A DNA stretch of 5,455 nucleotides from Anaerotignum faecicola (GTDB taxonomy: Bacteria; Bacillota; Clostridia; Lachnospirales; Anaerotignaceae). Location: positions 1-5,455 of the forward strand of contig NZ_BHVZ01000011.1 in assembly GCF_003865035.1 (NCBI RefSeq), given 5' to 3'. Below, piece by piece: positions 1-5,455 of the stretch (position 1 is its first letter; each line of letters begins with the position of its first letter). The notes beneath the pieces are model-generated. The model ran no database searches and was not told the origin of the DNA. It saw only the letters and a program-made list of their open reading frames with translations. A program made the position numbers and the translations under genes.

Positions 1-660
1 AGGAGCAGCCCATGCAGGCACCAAGCCGCAGCCCATGCGTTCTTCAAAGCTGAGCTGACCGCTTGTTTTGGTGGCAGCGGAAAGGGCTTTCAGCATGGGT
101 TCGGGACCGCAGGTATAGAAATAGGTGTAATCGGGAATGGTTTTCACCACATCCGTAACGAAGCCCTTTGTGCCGACAGAGCCGTCTGCCGTTGCGATAT
201 GCACTTCTGCGCCCAGTGCTTTAAATTCTTCTGCATAGAAGATTTCGTCCTTTGTATTAAAGCCGAGAATGACGATGGGCTTTTTCCCCTCCGCAAGCAG
301 ATTTTTCGCTAGACGATACATCGGGGGAACGCCTACGCCGCCGCCAATCAGCAGGGGCTTGTCTCCGCTCTTGGAGGTATCGTAGCCATTGCCTAATCCT
401 GTCAGAATGTCCAGCTTATGGGGGGCTTTCATTTTGCTCATGGCCTCTGTGCCTTTGCCAACGATTTTATAAAGAATCGTCAGTGTGTTTTCGTCATAAT
501 CGCAGACGGAAATGGGGCGGCGCAGAAAAAAGCCTTTTAATTGAATATTCACAAACTGACCTGCGGCGGTAATGGCAGAGGTATCCCCTGCCAGAACCAT
601 TTTGCAGACGCTTTCGGTCAGCCTTTCATTGCTTTGTATTTTAAAAACAGATTGTTTCAA
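1..660 (-). CDS. pyrK: PyrK, dihydroorotate dehydrogenase B electron-transfer subunit; 3' end outside window, frameshift near the edge
   Basis: PyrK is the FAD and 2Fe-2S subunit of class 1B dihydroorotate dehydrogenase; it carries electrons from the FMN subunit PyrD to NAD+ in the cytoplasm. I read 220 codons from a TTG at 660. The TTG is chosen because AAGGAGG (674-668) lies 7 nt upstream and no ATG is better placed. Visible motifs are the flavin-binding RRPIS (residues 47-51), the glycine-rich nucleotide loop LLIGGGVGVPP (103-113), YTCGPEPML (182-190) typical of ferredoxin-reductase-like NAD domains, and the start of the cluster motif, EERMGCG (206-212, Cys211). After GCGL the frame reads VPAWAAP. 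Adding one G at 21-22 gives GLGACMGCS, the normal C-x4-C-x2-C ligand spacing. A one-base loss is therefore evident, either real or a sequence error. Family length is about 250 aa, so some 30 residues, including the fourth cysteine, are outside. The gene follows carB by 12 nt; pyrD is expected next. Identity is secure; functional state is uncertain. Confidence 0.93.
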   Translation of the reverse strand, partial: MKQSVFKIQSNERLTESVCKMVLAGDTSAITAAGQFVNIQLKGFFLRRPISVCDYDENTLTILYKIVGKGTEAMSKMKAPHKLDILTGLGNGYDTSKSGDKPLLIGGGVGVPPMYRLAKNLLAEGKKPIVILGFNTKDEIFYAEEFKALGAEVHIATADGSVGTKGFVTDVVKTIPDYTYFYTCGPEPMLKALSAATKTSGQLSFEERMGCGLVPAWAAP

Positions 661-667
661 GAGAGAA

Positions 668-674
668 CCTCCTT
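668..674 (-). promoter_or_regulatory. Shine-Dalgarno site of pyrK, overlapping the carB stop codon
   Basis: AAGGAGG on the minus strand, 7 nt before the TTG start at 660. Its first two bases are the last two of the carB TAA stop (675-673). The ribosome ending carB would sit on this site, which favours translational coupling and decides the TTG start of pyrK. Confidence 0.85.
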
Positions 675-3600
675 ACGCATCAATCGTGGAAATACCCAGA
701 GTGGTTTCTTCCAGAACATCCAAAAGCACACGAACAGTATCCAGTGCTGTGAAAACAGTTACATTATTTTCAACGGCACACTGGCGGATTTCCTGCCCAT
801 CGCTGTTGCTTGCCGCAGAATGAATATCTCTTGTGTTAATAACATAGCTTACATAGCCCTGACGGATGGAATCAAAGATTTCCTCACTGCCATCGGACAG
901 CTTCTTTCTGGTTCTGGTGCGAATGCCGTGTTCCTTCAGGAAATCGGCAGTACCCTTTGTAGCTTCGATATTGAAGCCCAGCTCGTAGAAACGGCGAATG
1001 AGGGGCAGTGCTTCTTCCTTATCCTTATCCGCAATGGTAGCCAGAACCGTACCATAGTTCTGGATATTCATGCCGGATGCCTGCAAAGCCTTATACAGAG
1101 CTCTGTTCAGCTTATTATCATAGCCGATGGCCTCCCCTGTGGATTTCATTTCGGGGGAGAGGTAGGTATCCATGCCGTGCAGCTTGGAGAAGGAGAAGGC
1201 GGGAACCTTTACATACCATCTCTGCTTTTCATCGGGATACAGACCGAAGATACCCTGTTCCTTCAGTGTTTTGCCAAGGATAACCAGTGTTGCGATATCC
1301 GCCAGAGAATAGCCTGTTGCTTTGGAAAGGAAGGGAACCGTTCTGGAGGAACGAGGGTTTACCTCGATAACATATACGTTATCCTCTTTATCTACGATAA
1401 ACTGGATATTGAACAGGCCGATGATGCCGATGCCAAGACCCAGCTTTTTGGTGTATTCCAGGATTTTGCCCTTTGCCGTATTGGATACGGAGAAGGTAGG
1501 GTATACGGAGATGGAGTCGCCGGAGTGAACACCGGTACGCTCTACATGCTCCATGATGCCGGGTACGAATACATCGTAGCCGTCACAAACAGCGTCTACC
1601 TCCAATTCCTTACCCTGAATATATTTATCAACCAGAACAGGCTGATCCTCGTTAATCGCTACAGCTGTTTTCAGATAGGTTCTCAGCTGATTTTCATCCG
1701 CAACAATCTGCATGGCACGTCCGCCCAGAACATAGGAGGGGCGAACCAGAACAGGATAGCCGATTTCTGCCGCAGCCTTTACGCCTGCTTCGATATTGGT
1801 AACAGCCTGTCCCTTGGGCTGAGGGATGCCAAGCTGAGTCATGATATGCTCAAAGGAGTCTCTGTTTTCCGCCTTTTCGATTGCCGCAACATCTGTACCG
1901 ATGATGGTTACGCCGCGTTTCATCAGAGGCTCTGCAAGGTTGATGGCAGTCTGCCCGCCGAGGGATGCAATTACACCCAGAGGCTGCTCCAGCTCTACCA
2001 CATTCATAACATCCTCAACCGTCAGAGGTTCAAAGTACAGCTTATCACTTGTGGTGTAGTCTGTGGAAACGGTTTCGGGGTTGTTGTTGATGATGATGGA
2101 TTCATAGCCGAACTTCTTGATGGTGGTTACCGCGTGTACAGTGGAGTAGTCGAATTCGACACCCTGCCCGATACGGATGGGGCCGGAGCCAAGCACGATA
2201 ATTTTCTTCTTATCACTGATACGAGAATCGTTTTCCTTCTCATAGGTGGAGTAGAAGTAGGGGATGTAGCCGCCGCAGCCGCTTGTTTCAATCATTTTAT
2301 AAACGGGGAACAGGTTCATTTCCTTTCTCAGATTATAAACTGCAACCTCATCCTGCTTCCACAGCTTTGCGATATACTGGTCGGAAAAGCCCATTTTCTT
2401 TGCCGTTGTCAGAATTTCCTTATTGCCGACATTTTCTGCCAGAGTGGTTTCGTAATCGACAATCTTCTTGAAGGATTCCAGGAAATATTCCGTAATCATG
2501 GTTGCCTTGAAGATTTCATGCAGAGAAACGCCATTGCGAATCAGCTGTGCGATGGCATAAATGCGGTCATCGGGGCTTGTTGCAATATAGCTCAGCATAT
2601 CCTCGTTGGACATGGTATCGAATTTCGGCATATACAGATGGCAAACGCCGATTTCCAAGGAACGAATGGATTTCAGCAGACATTCCTCCAATGTACGTCC
2701 GATACCCATAACCTCGCCGGTTGCCTTCATCTGTGTGGAAAGCGTATTTGCGGCAGTTGCAAATTTATCGAAGGGGAAGCGGGGCATTTTTGCTACGATA
2801 TAATCCAGTGCAGGCTCGTAGTTTGCGGTTGTTTCGCCCAGCTTGATTTCATCCAATGTCATGCCGACAGCAATTTTTGCGGTAACTCTTGCGATGGGGT
2901 AGCCGCTTGCCTTGGATGCCAGTGCAGAGGAACGGGAAACGCGGGGGTTTACCTCGATTAAGTAATATTCGGAGGAATTGGGGTTCAGTGCGAACTGCAC
3001 ATTGCAGCCGCCTTCGATTTTCAATTCCTTGATGATTTTCAGTGCAGAATCACGCAGCATGGTGAAATCATGGTCATTCAGTGTGAGGATGGGTGCTACA
3101 ACGATGGAGTCGCCTGTATGCACACCAACGGGGTCGATGTTTTCCATACCGCAGATGGTGATGGCATGGTCGGTACCGTCACGCATAACCTCGAATTCGA
3201 TTTCCTTATAGCCCTTTACGCTCTTTTCTACCAGAACCTGATGCACAGGGGAAAGCTTCAGCGCATGCTTCATGATTTCCACCAGTTCAGCTTCGTTATT
3301 GGCAAAGCCGCCGCCTGTGCCGCCCAGTGTGAAGGCAGGACGCAGCACAACGGGATAACCGATTTCATTTGCCGCTGCGATGGCTTCTTCTACGGAATAA
3401 GTAATCTGAGAGGGGATAACGGGCTCACCGATGGATTGGCACATTTCCTTAAACAGCTCACGGTCCTCCGCACGTTCGATGCTATCGATAGGAGTCCCCA
3501 GAAGCTCAACCTGACACTCCTTCAGGATGCCCTTTTTTTCCAGCTGCATTGCCAGATTCAGACCTGTCTGTCCGCCGATACCGGGAACAATGGCATCAGG

Positions 3601-3846
3601 TCTTTCGTAACGCAGGATTTTTGCAACATATTCCAGAGTCAGAGGTTCCATATAAACCTTATCCGCAATGGTGGTATCTGTCATGATGGTTGCGGGGTTA
3701 GAATTAACTAATACAACCTCAAAGCCCTCTTCCTTCAAAGCCAGACACGCCTGCGTGCCGGCATAGTCAAACTCTGCTGCTTGACCGATTACAATGGGGC
3801 CGGAGCCGATAATCAGAATTTTCTTTAAGTCTGTTCTCTTTGGCAT
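673..3846 (-). CDS. carB: carbamoyl-phosphate synthase large subunit (CarB/PyrAB), intact
   Basis: The gene makes carbamoyl phosphate from bicarbonate, two ATP and ammonia supplied by the CarA glutaminase; this is the first step of pyrimidine synthesis and also feeds arginine synthesis. The 1057 aa are close to the usual ~1070. Two homologous ATP-grasp halves are visible. The carboxyphosphate half (about 1-400) has IGSGPIVIGQAAEFDYAG (13-30), GGQTGLN (91-97), Arg129, LRPAFTLGG (168-176) and IEVNPRVSRSSALASKA (297-313). An oligomerisation segment follows (about 400-545). The carbamoyl-phosphate half (about 546-930) has LGSGPIRIGQGVEFDYS (552-568), GGQTAIN (630-636), VRPSYVLGGRAM (701-712), ERTGVHSGDS (769-778) and IEVNPRSSRT (827-836). 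Positions 931-1057 are an MGS-like allosteric domain with ATKGTADFL (962-970) and YVINT (1001-1005), where UMP, IMP or PRPP bind in relatives. The ATG at 3846 has AGGAGG (3863-3858) 11 nt upstream. It lies 90 nt after pyrC and 12 nt before pyrK. No carA is adjacent. No frame disruption is seen. Confidence 0.99.
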   Translation of the reverse strand: MPKRTDLKKILIIGSGPIVIGQAAEFDYAGTQACLALKEEGFEVVLVNSNPATIMTDTTIADKVYMEPLTLEYVAKILRYERPDAIVPGIGGQTGLNLAMQLEKKGILKECQVELLGTPIDSIERAEDRELFKEMCQSIGEPVIPSQITYSVEEAIAAANEIGYPVVLRPAFTLGGTGGGFANNEAELVEIMKHALKLSPVHQVLVEKSVKGYKEIEFEVMRDGTDHAITICGMENIDPVGVHTGDSIVVAPILTLNDHDFTMLRDSALKIIKELKIEGGCNVQFALNPNSSEYYLIEVNPRVSRSSALASKASGYPIARVTAKIAVGMTLDEIKLGETTANYEPALDYIVAKMPRFPFDKFATAANTLSTQMKATGEVMGIGRTLEECLLKSIRSLEIGVCHLYMPKFDTMSNEDMLSYIATSPDDRIYAIAQLIRNGVSLHEIFKATMITEYFLESFKKIVDYETTLAENVGNKEILTTAKKMGFSDQYIAKLWKQDEVAVYNLRKEMNLFPVYKMIETSGCGGYIPYFYSTYEKENDSRISDKKKIIVLGSGPIRIGQGVEFDYSTVHAVTTIKKFGYESIIINNNPETVSTDYTTSDKLYFEPLTVEDVMNVVELEQPLGVIASLGGQTAINLAEPLMKRGVTIIGTDVAAIEKAENRDSFEHIMTQLGIPQPKGQAVTNIEAGVKAAAEIGYPVLVRPSYVLGGRAMQIVADENQLRTYLKTAVAINEDQPVLVDKYIQGKELEVDAVCDGYDVFVPGIMEHVERTGVHSGDSISVYPTFSVSNTAKGKILEYTKKLGLGIGIIGLFNIQFIVDKEDNVYVIEVNPRSSRTVPFLSKATGYSLADIATLVILGKTLKEQGIFGLYPDEKQRWYVKVPAFSFSKLHGMDTYLSPEMKSTGEAIGYDNKLNRALYKALQASGMNIQNYGTVLATIADKDKEEALPLIRRFYELGFNIEATKGTADFLKEHGIRTRTRKKLSDGSEEIFDSIRQGYVSYVINTRDIHSAASNSDGQEIRQCAVENNVTVFTALDTVRVLLDVLEETTLGISTIDA

Positions 3847-3857
3847 AATGTTTTGTT

Positions 3858-3863
3858 CCTCCT
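3858..3863 (-). promoter_or_regulatory. Shine-Dalgarno site of carB
   Basis: AGGAGG on the minus strand, 11 nt before the ATG at 3846. It is a full consensus match with slightly long spacing. The downstream protein starts MPKRTDLKKILIIGSGP, the normal CarB N terminus, so the start is well supported. Confidence 0.8.
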
Positions 3864-3890
3864 CATGTTCTTTTTACCTGTTTATACCTA

Positions 3891-3922
3891 TTATATAGCT
3901 ATTTCATTTATATAGCTATTTC
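3891..3922. repeat. two direct copies of a 15-bp AT-rich sequence, 17-bp period, in the pyrC-carB gap
   Basis: TTATATAGCTATTTC occurs at 3891-3905 and again, identically, at 3908-3922, separated by AT. Each copy contains the self-complementary ATAGCTAT. The pair occupies the middle of the 90-nt non-coding gap between pyrC and carB, most of which is A/T. On the minus strand the copy nearer carB runs into TATAAT (3895-3890), a perfect -10 hexamer, but the matching -35 position has only TAGCTA. It could be a replication-slippage duplication, a weak internal promoter for carB, or an RNA-processing site. No function is demonstrated. Confidence 0.75.
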
Positions 3923-3936
3923 TATCTGTTTCTATT

Positions 3937-5204
3937 TTACAGTGTTTCATCCTTCCATGCAATGCTGCCGTGATACATTGTCAGCCTGCAGGCACCAAAA
4001 ACCTTTTCTCCTGCGAAGGGCGTTGCTCTGCCCATGCTCAGGAAGTCATCTGGGTTGATGGTGTATTCCTTATCCAAATCGTAAACCGTCAGGCTTGCAG
4101 GCTGTCCTTCTTCCAGAGGTGTGCCGACACAGAAGCGGTTTCTGGGATTGGTGTGCATCAACTCGATGAGCTTTTCCAGAGAAAGTACGCCTGTTTTCAC
4201 CAGCTTGGTATACAGAATGGGGAAGGCAGTTTCCAGACCGACTACACCCATCAGGCTCTTTTCCAGACCTCTGCTCTTTTCCTCTGCGGAGTGGGGAGCG
4301 TGGTCTGTCGCAATCATACCAATCGTGCCGTCGAGAATACCGGCAATCAGTGCTTCTCTGTCCTCCTCGCTGCGGATGGGGGGGTTCATTTTAAAGCGTC
4401 CGTCCTCCTGCAGCATGGAATCATTCATGGTCAGATAATGCGGCGCGGTTTCGCAGGTCACATCCAACCCCTCTGCCCTTGCCTTGCGGATGAGTGCCAC
4501 GCTTTCCTTTGTGGAGATGTGGCAGACATGGTATTTCACGCCGGTTTCCTTTACCAGCTGCAAATCTCTCTCAATCTGCTTCCATTCGCTTTCGGAGCAG
4601 ATACCCCGATGCCCATGTGCCTTTGCATATTCGCCCTTATGAATATAGCCGCCCGCAAGCAGGGAATTATCCTCGCAGTGCGCGGCAACAATTTTGTTGT
4701 AAGTGCTGATTTTTTTCATTGCTTCACGCATGATTTCATCATTTTGCACACCACGCCCATCATCAGAAAAGGCGCAGACATCATTGACGATTTCGTCATA
4801 CGCCGCCAATTCCTCACCTTTTTCGCCTACCGTAATCGTGCCGTAGGGAACAACCTGAATGCAGGCGGTTTCGCGGATTGCCTTTAGCTGCACCTCCAGA
4901 TTTTCCCGACAATCAGGGACGGGGTTCAGGTTCGGCATGGCGCAGACTGCCGTATAGCCGCCATGTGCCGCCGCAAGGCTGCCGCTTTTGATGGTCTCCT
5001 TATAAAAAAAGCCCGGCTCTCTCAGATGCACATGAACATCAATAAACCGGGAAAAACAAAGCAGCCGTTTAAATCATAAACGGAACAATCTGCCTGAGGT
5101 GTGCGGTTGGAAATTTCGTGAATCATACCGTTGGCGATAAATACGTTGGATTTCATGAATTTGCCATGAACAAATACAGTTGCATTCGCTAGAATATAGT
5201 CCAC
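3937..5204 (-). pseudogene. pyrC: dihydroorotase PyrC, full-length but split by a one-base deletion near 5043-5048
   Basis: Dihydroorotase cyclises N-carbamoyl-L-aspartate to dihydroorotate, the third pyrimidine step, in the cytoplasm. The frame opens at GTG 5204, 8 nt after AGGAG (5217-5213), and reads MDYILANATVFVHGK to FVFPG, then shifts and stops at 5022. Restoring one base near 5043-5048 joins it to the frame ending at 3939-3937, giving 422 aa, the normal type I length (about 425). Restored landmarks are DVHVHLREPG (56-65, His58 and His60 as zinc ligands), FSDDG (146-150, the bridging Asp of type I enzymes), AHCED (His176), CHISTKES (His229) and ATDHAPH (Asp301). All catalytic positions match the Aquifex-type enzyme pattern once the frame is repaired. 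The GTG at 5031 that opens the second fragment is the valine between the two histidines and has no ribosome site, so the fragments are not two genes. This is the first gene of the operon. It is labelled pseudogene because it is broken as read; a sequence error would make it an ordinary pyrC. Confidence 0.93.
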
Positions 5205-5212
5205 TGTCTTCT

Positions 5213-5217
5213 CTCCT
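5213..5217 (-). promoter_or_regulatory. Shine-Dalgarno site of pyrC that decides its GTG start
   Basis: AGGAG within GAAAGGAGAG on the minus strand, 8 nt before GTG 5204. No ATG lies nearby, and the protein from this GTG aligns with normal dihydroorotase N termini, so GTG is the likely start. Confidence 0.75.
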
Positions 5218-5264
5218 TTCGTCGCTAACTTGGTTCTAAACTTATTTTTATCTAAATCTTCAAT

Positions 5265-5293
5265 ACTATATCATAAAGGAATAGTAGTGTCAA
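5265..5293 (-). promoter_or_regulatory. sigma-A-type promoter of the pyrC-carB-pyrK operon
   Basis: On the minus strand TTGACA (5293-5288), a perfect -35, is followed by a 17-nt spacer and TATAGT (5270-5265), five of six -10 bases. An A6 run lies about 7 nt upstream of the -35 and could act as an UP element. Transcription would start near 5258, leaving a leader of about 54 nt. That is too short for the PyrR-type antiterminator/terminator found before many Firmicute pyr operons, and I see no hairpin or U-run in it. This promoter makes pyrC the first gene of the transcript. Confidence 0.8.
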
Positions 5294-5306
5294 GATATAG
5301 TTTTTT

Positions 5307-5318
5307 CGGAATTTTCCG
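5307..5318. repeat. perfect small palindrome CGGAA-TT-TTCCG between the two divergent promoters
   Basis: Two 5-bp arms, CGGAA (5307-5311) and TTCCG (5314-5318), flank TT. It lies 13 bp upstream of the pyr operon -35 and 28 bp upstream of the plus-strand -35, next to a T6 run. Its placement would suit an operator for a dimeric regulator acting on either promoter, but a match this short can arise by chance in AT-rich DNA. It is too short and lacks the placement to be a terminator for either neighbouring gene. Confidence 0.35.
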
Positions 5319-5346
5319 TTACAAGAGAAAGTGTTTTGGGAATTTG

Positions 5347-5375
5347 TTGACACTGCAATTTCGTTGTGTTAGACT
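5347..5375 (+). promoter_or_regulatory. sigma-A-type promoter reading rightward into the ZTP riboswitch
   Basis: TTGACA (5347-5352), a perfect -35, then a 17-nt spacer and TAGACT (5370-5375), four of six -10 bases. Transcription would start near 5382, about 12 nt before the first stem of the riboswitch-like element. The right distance from the aptamer supports both calls. It is head-to-head with the pyr operon promoter, with 53 bp between the two -35 boxes. Confidence 0.7.
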
Positions 5376-5393
5376 AAATTTGTAAATTTATGC

Positions 5394-5455
5394 GGTTTTT
5401 TGCAACTGACGGAACAGGTGGGCAACCACAGGGGAGCAAAGGACTTAAGAAAATC
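5394..5455 (+). promoter_or_regulatory. ZTP riboswitch (pfl motif), 5' part only, cut by the window edge
   Basis: The plus strand reads AACUGACGGAACA, then the hairpin GUGG-GCAA-CCAC (5418-5429, GNRA loop), then AGGGGAGC (5430-5437). This matches, in order and spacing, the conserved first domain of ZTP-binding aptamers, for which ACUGGCGAACA, GGUGGGAAACCAC and CGGGGAGC are the pattern I recall. A closing P1 stem is present: 5394-5403 (GGUUUUUUGC) pairs with 5436-5445 (GCAAAGGACU) over ten pairs, three of them G-U. The second domain, with the conserved CCUGGGC stem-loop that completes the ZTP pocket by pseudoknot, would lie beyond 5455. ZTP riboswitches sense the purine intermediate ZMP/ZTP, which accumulates when 10-formyl-THF is short, and switch on purine or one-carbon genes such as purH. 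The controlled gene is outside the window. Confidence 0.82.

Noticed and set aside
541..2961. An 806-codon open frame on the plus strand, antisense to carB, that could look like a large unknown protein.
   Set aside because: It lies wholly opposite conserved carB and the pyrK start. Its composition is what reversed CarB codons give (Cys-, Ile- and Phe-rich, no recognisable domain), and I see no ribosome site or promoter for it. Codon bias of carB leaves this frame free of stops.
3070..3711. A 213-codon plus-strand open frame opposite the start of carB.
   Set aside because: Same antisense shadow as the 806-codon frame; no ribosome site or recognisable motif, and fully inside a highly conserved gene.
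3970..4887. A 305-codon plus-strand open frame opposite pyrC.
   Set aside because: Antisense shadow of dihydroorotase; the minus-strand frame has all the catalytic motifs and this one has none.
5022..5204. A separate 60-aa gene upstream of a shorter dihydroorotase starting at 5031.
   Set aside because: The 60 aa are the normal dihydroorotase N terminus and end in FPG at the frameshift. The GTG at 5031 falls inside the HVH motif and has no ribosome site, so the two pieces are one gene.
5307..5318. The CGGAA-TT-TTCCG palindrome with adjacent T6 as a rho-independent terminator.
   Set aside because: The T run lies on the 5' side on the plus strand; on the minus strand it follows the stem as A's. 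With 5-bp arms and a 2-nt loop it cannot form a stable terminator, and no gene ends beside it.
1..5455. CRISPR arrays, insertion sequences, tRNA or rRNA genes, prophage or defence genes.
   Set aside because: No regularly spaced repeats, transposase-like frames, cloverleaf sequences or unfamiliar conserved proteins are seen; the window is taken up by three pyrimidine genes and their control regions.

Overview
The window carries part of a pyrimidine (UMP) biosynthesis operon on the minus strand. Read in the direction of transcription, from right to left, it contains pyrC (dihydroorotase), carB (carbamoyl-phosphate synthase large subunit) and pyrK (electron-transfer subunit of class 1B dihydroorotate dehydrogenase), which runs off the left edge. 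PyrK-type DHODH, strong AGGAGG Shine-Dalgarno sites, GTG and TTG starts and AT-rich spacers all point to an anaerobic Firmicute. Protein wording such as MGCGLGACMGCS (after frame repair) suggests Clostridia, possibly near Lachnospiraceae. I cannot place the genus.

Layout: positions 1-660 are pyrK (minus, 3' end missing). Positions 673-3846 are carB (minus, intact, 1057 aa). Positions 3847-3936 are a 90-nt AT-rich gap with a 15-bp sequence repeated in direct orientation. Positions 3937-5204 are pyrC (minus). Positions 5205-5455 are a divergent intergenic region. It holds a strong minus-strand promoter for the pyr operon (TTGACA-17-TATAGT), a palindrome, a plus-strand promoter (TTGACA-17-TAGACT), and the first half of what looks like a ZTP (pfl-motif) riboswitch. 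That riboswitch should control an unseen gene to the right, by analogy a purine or one-carbon/folate gene.

Functionally, CarB makes carbamoyl phosphate, PyrC closes carbamoyl-aspartate to dihydroorotate, and PyrK passes electrons from dihydroorotate oxidation to NAD+. carA, the glutaminase subunit that CarB needs, is not in the window, although it usually sits just before carB.

The most notable anomaly is that two of the three genes each lack exactly one base at their most conserved metal-binding motif. In pyrC it is the DxHxH zinc motif (about 5043-5048); in pyrK it is the 2Fe-2S cysteine motif (about 21-22). carB is clean over 3.2 kb. Either these are sequence errors, or this genome has lost de novo pyrimidine synthesis. 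I see no entirely new system; the riboswitch and the head-to-head pyrimidine/purine-signal arrangement are the most interesting regulatory content.
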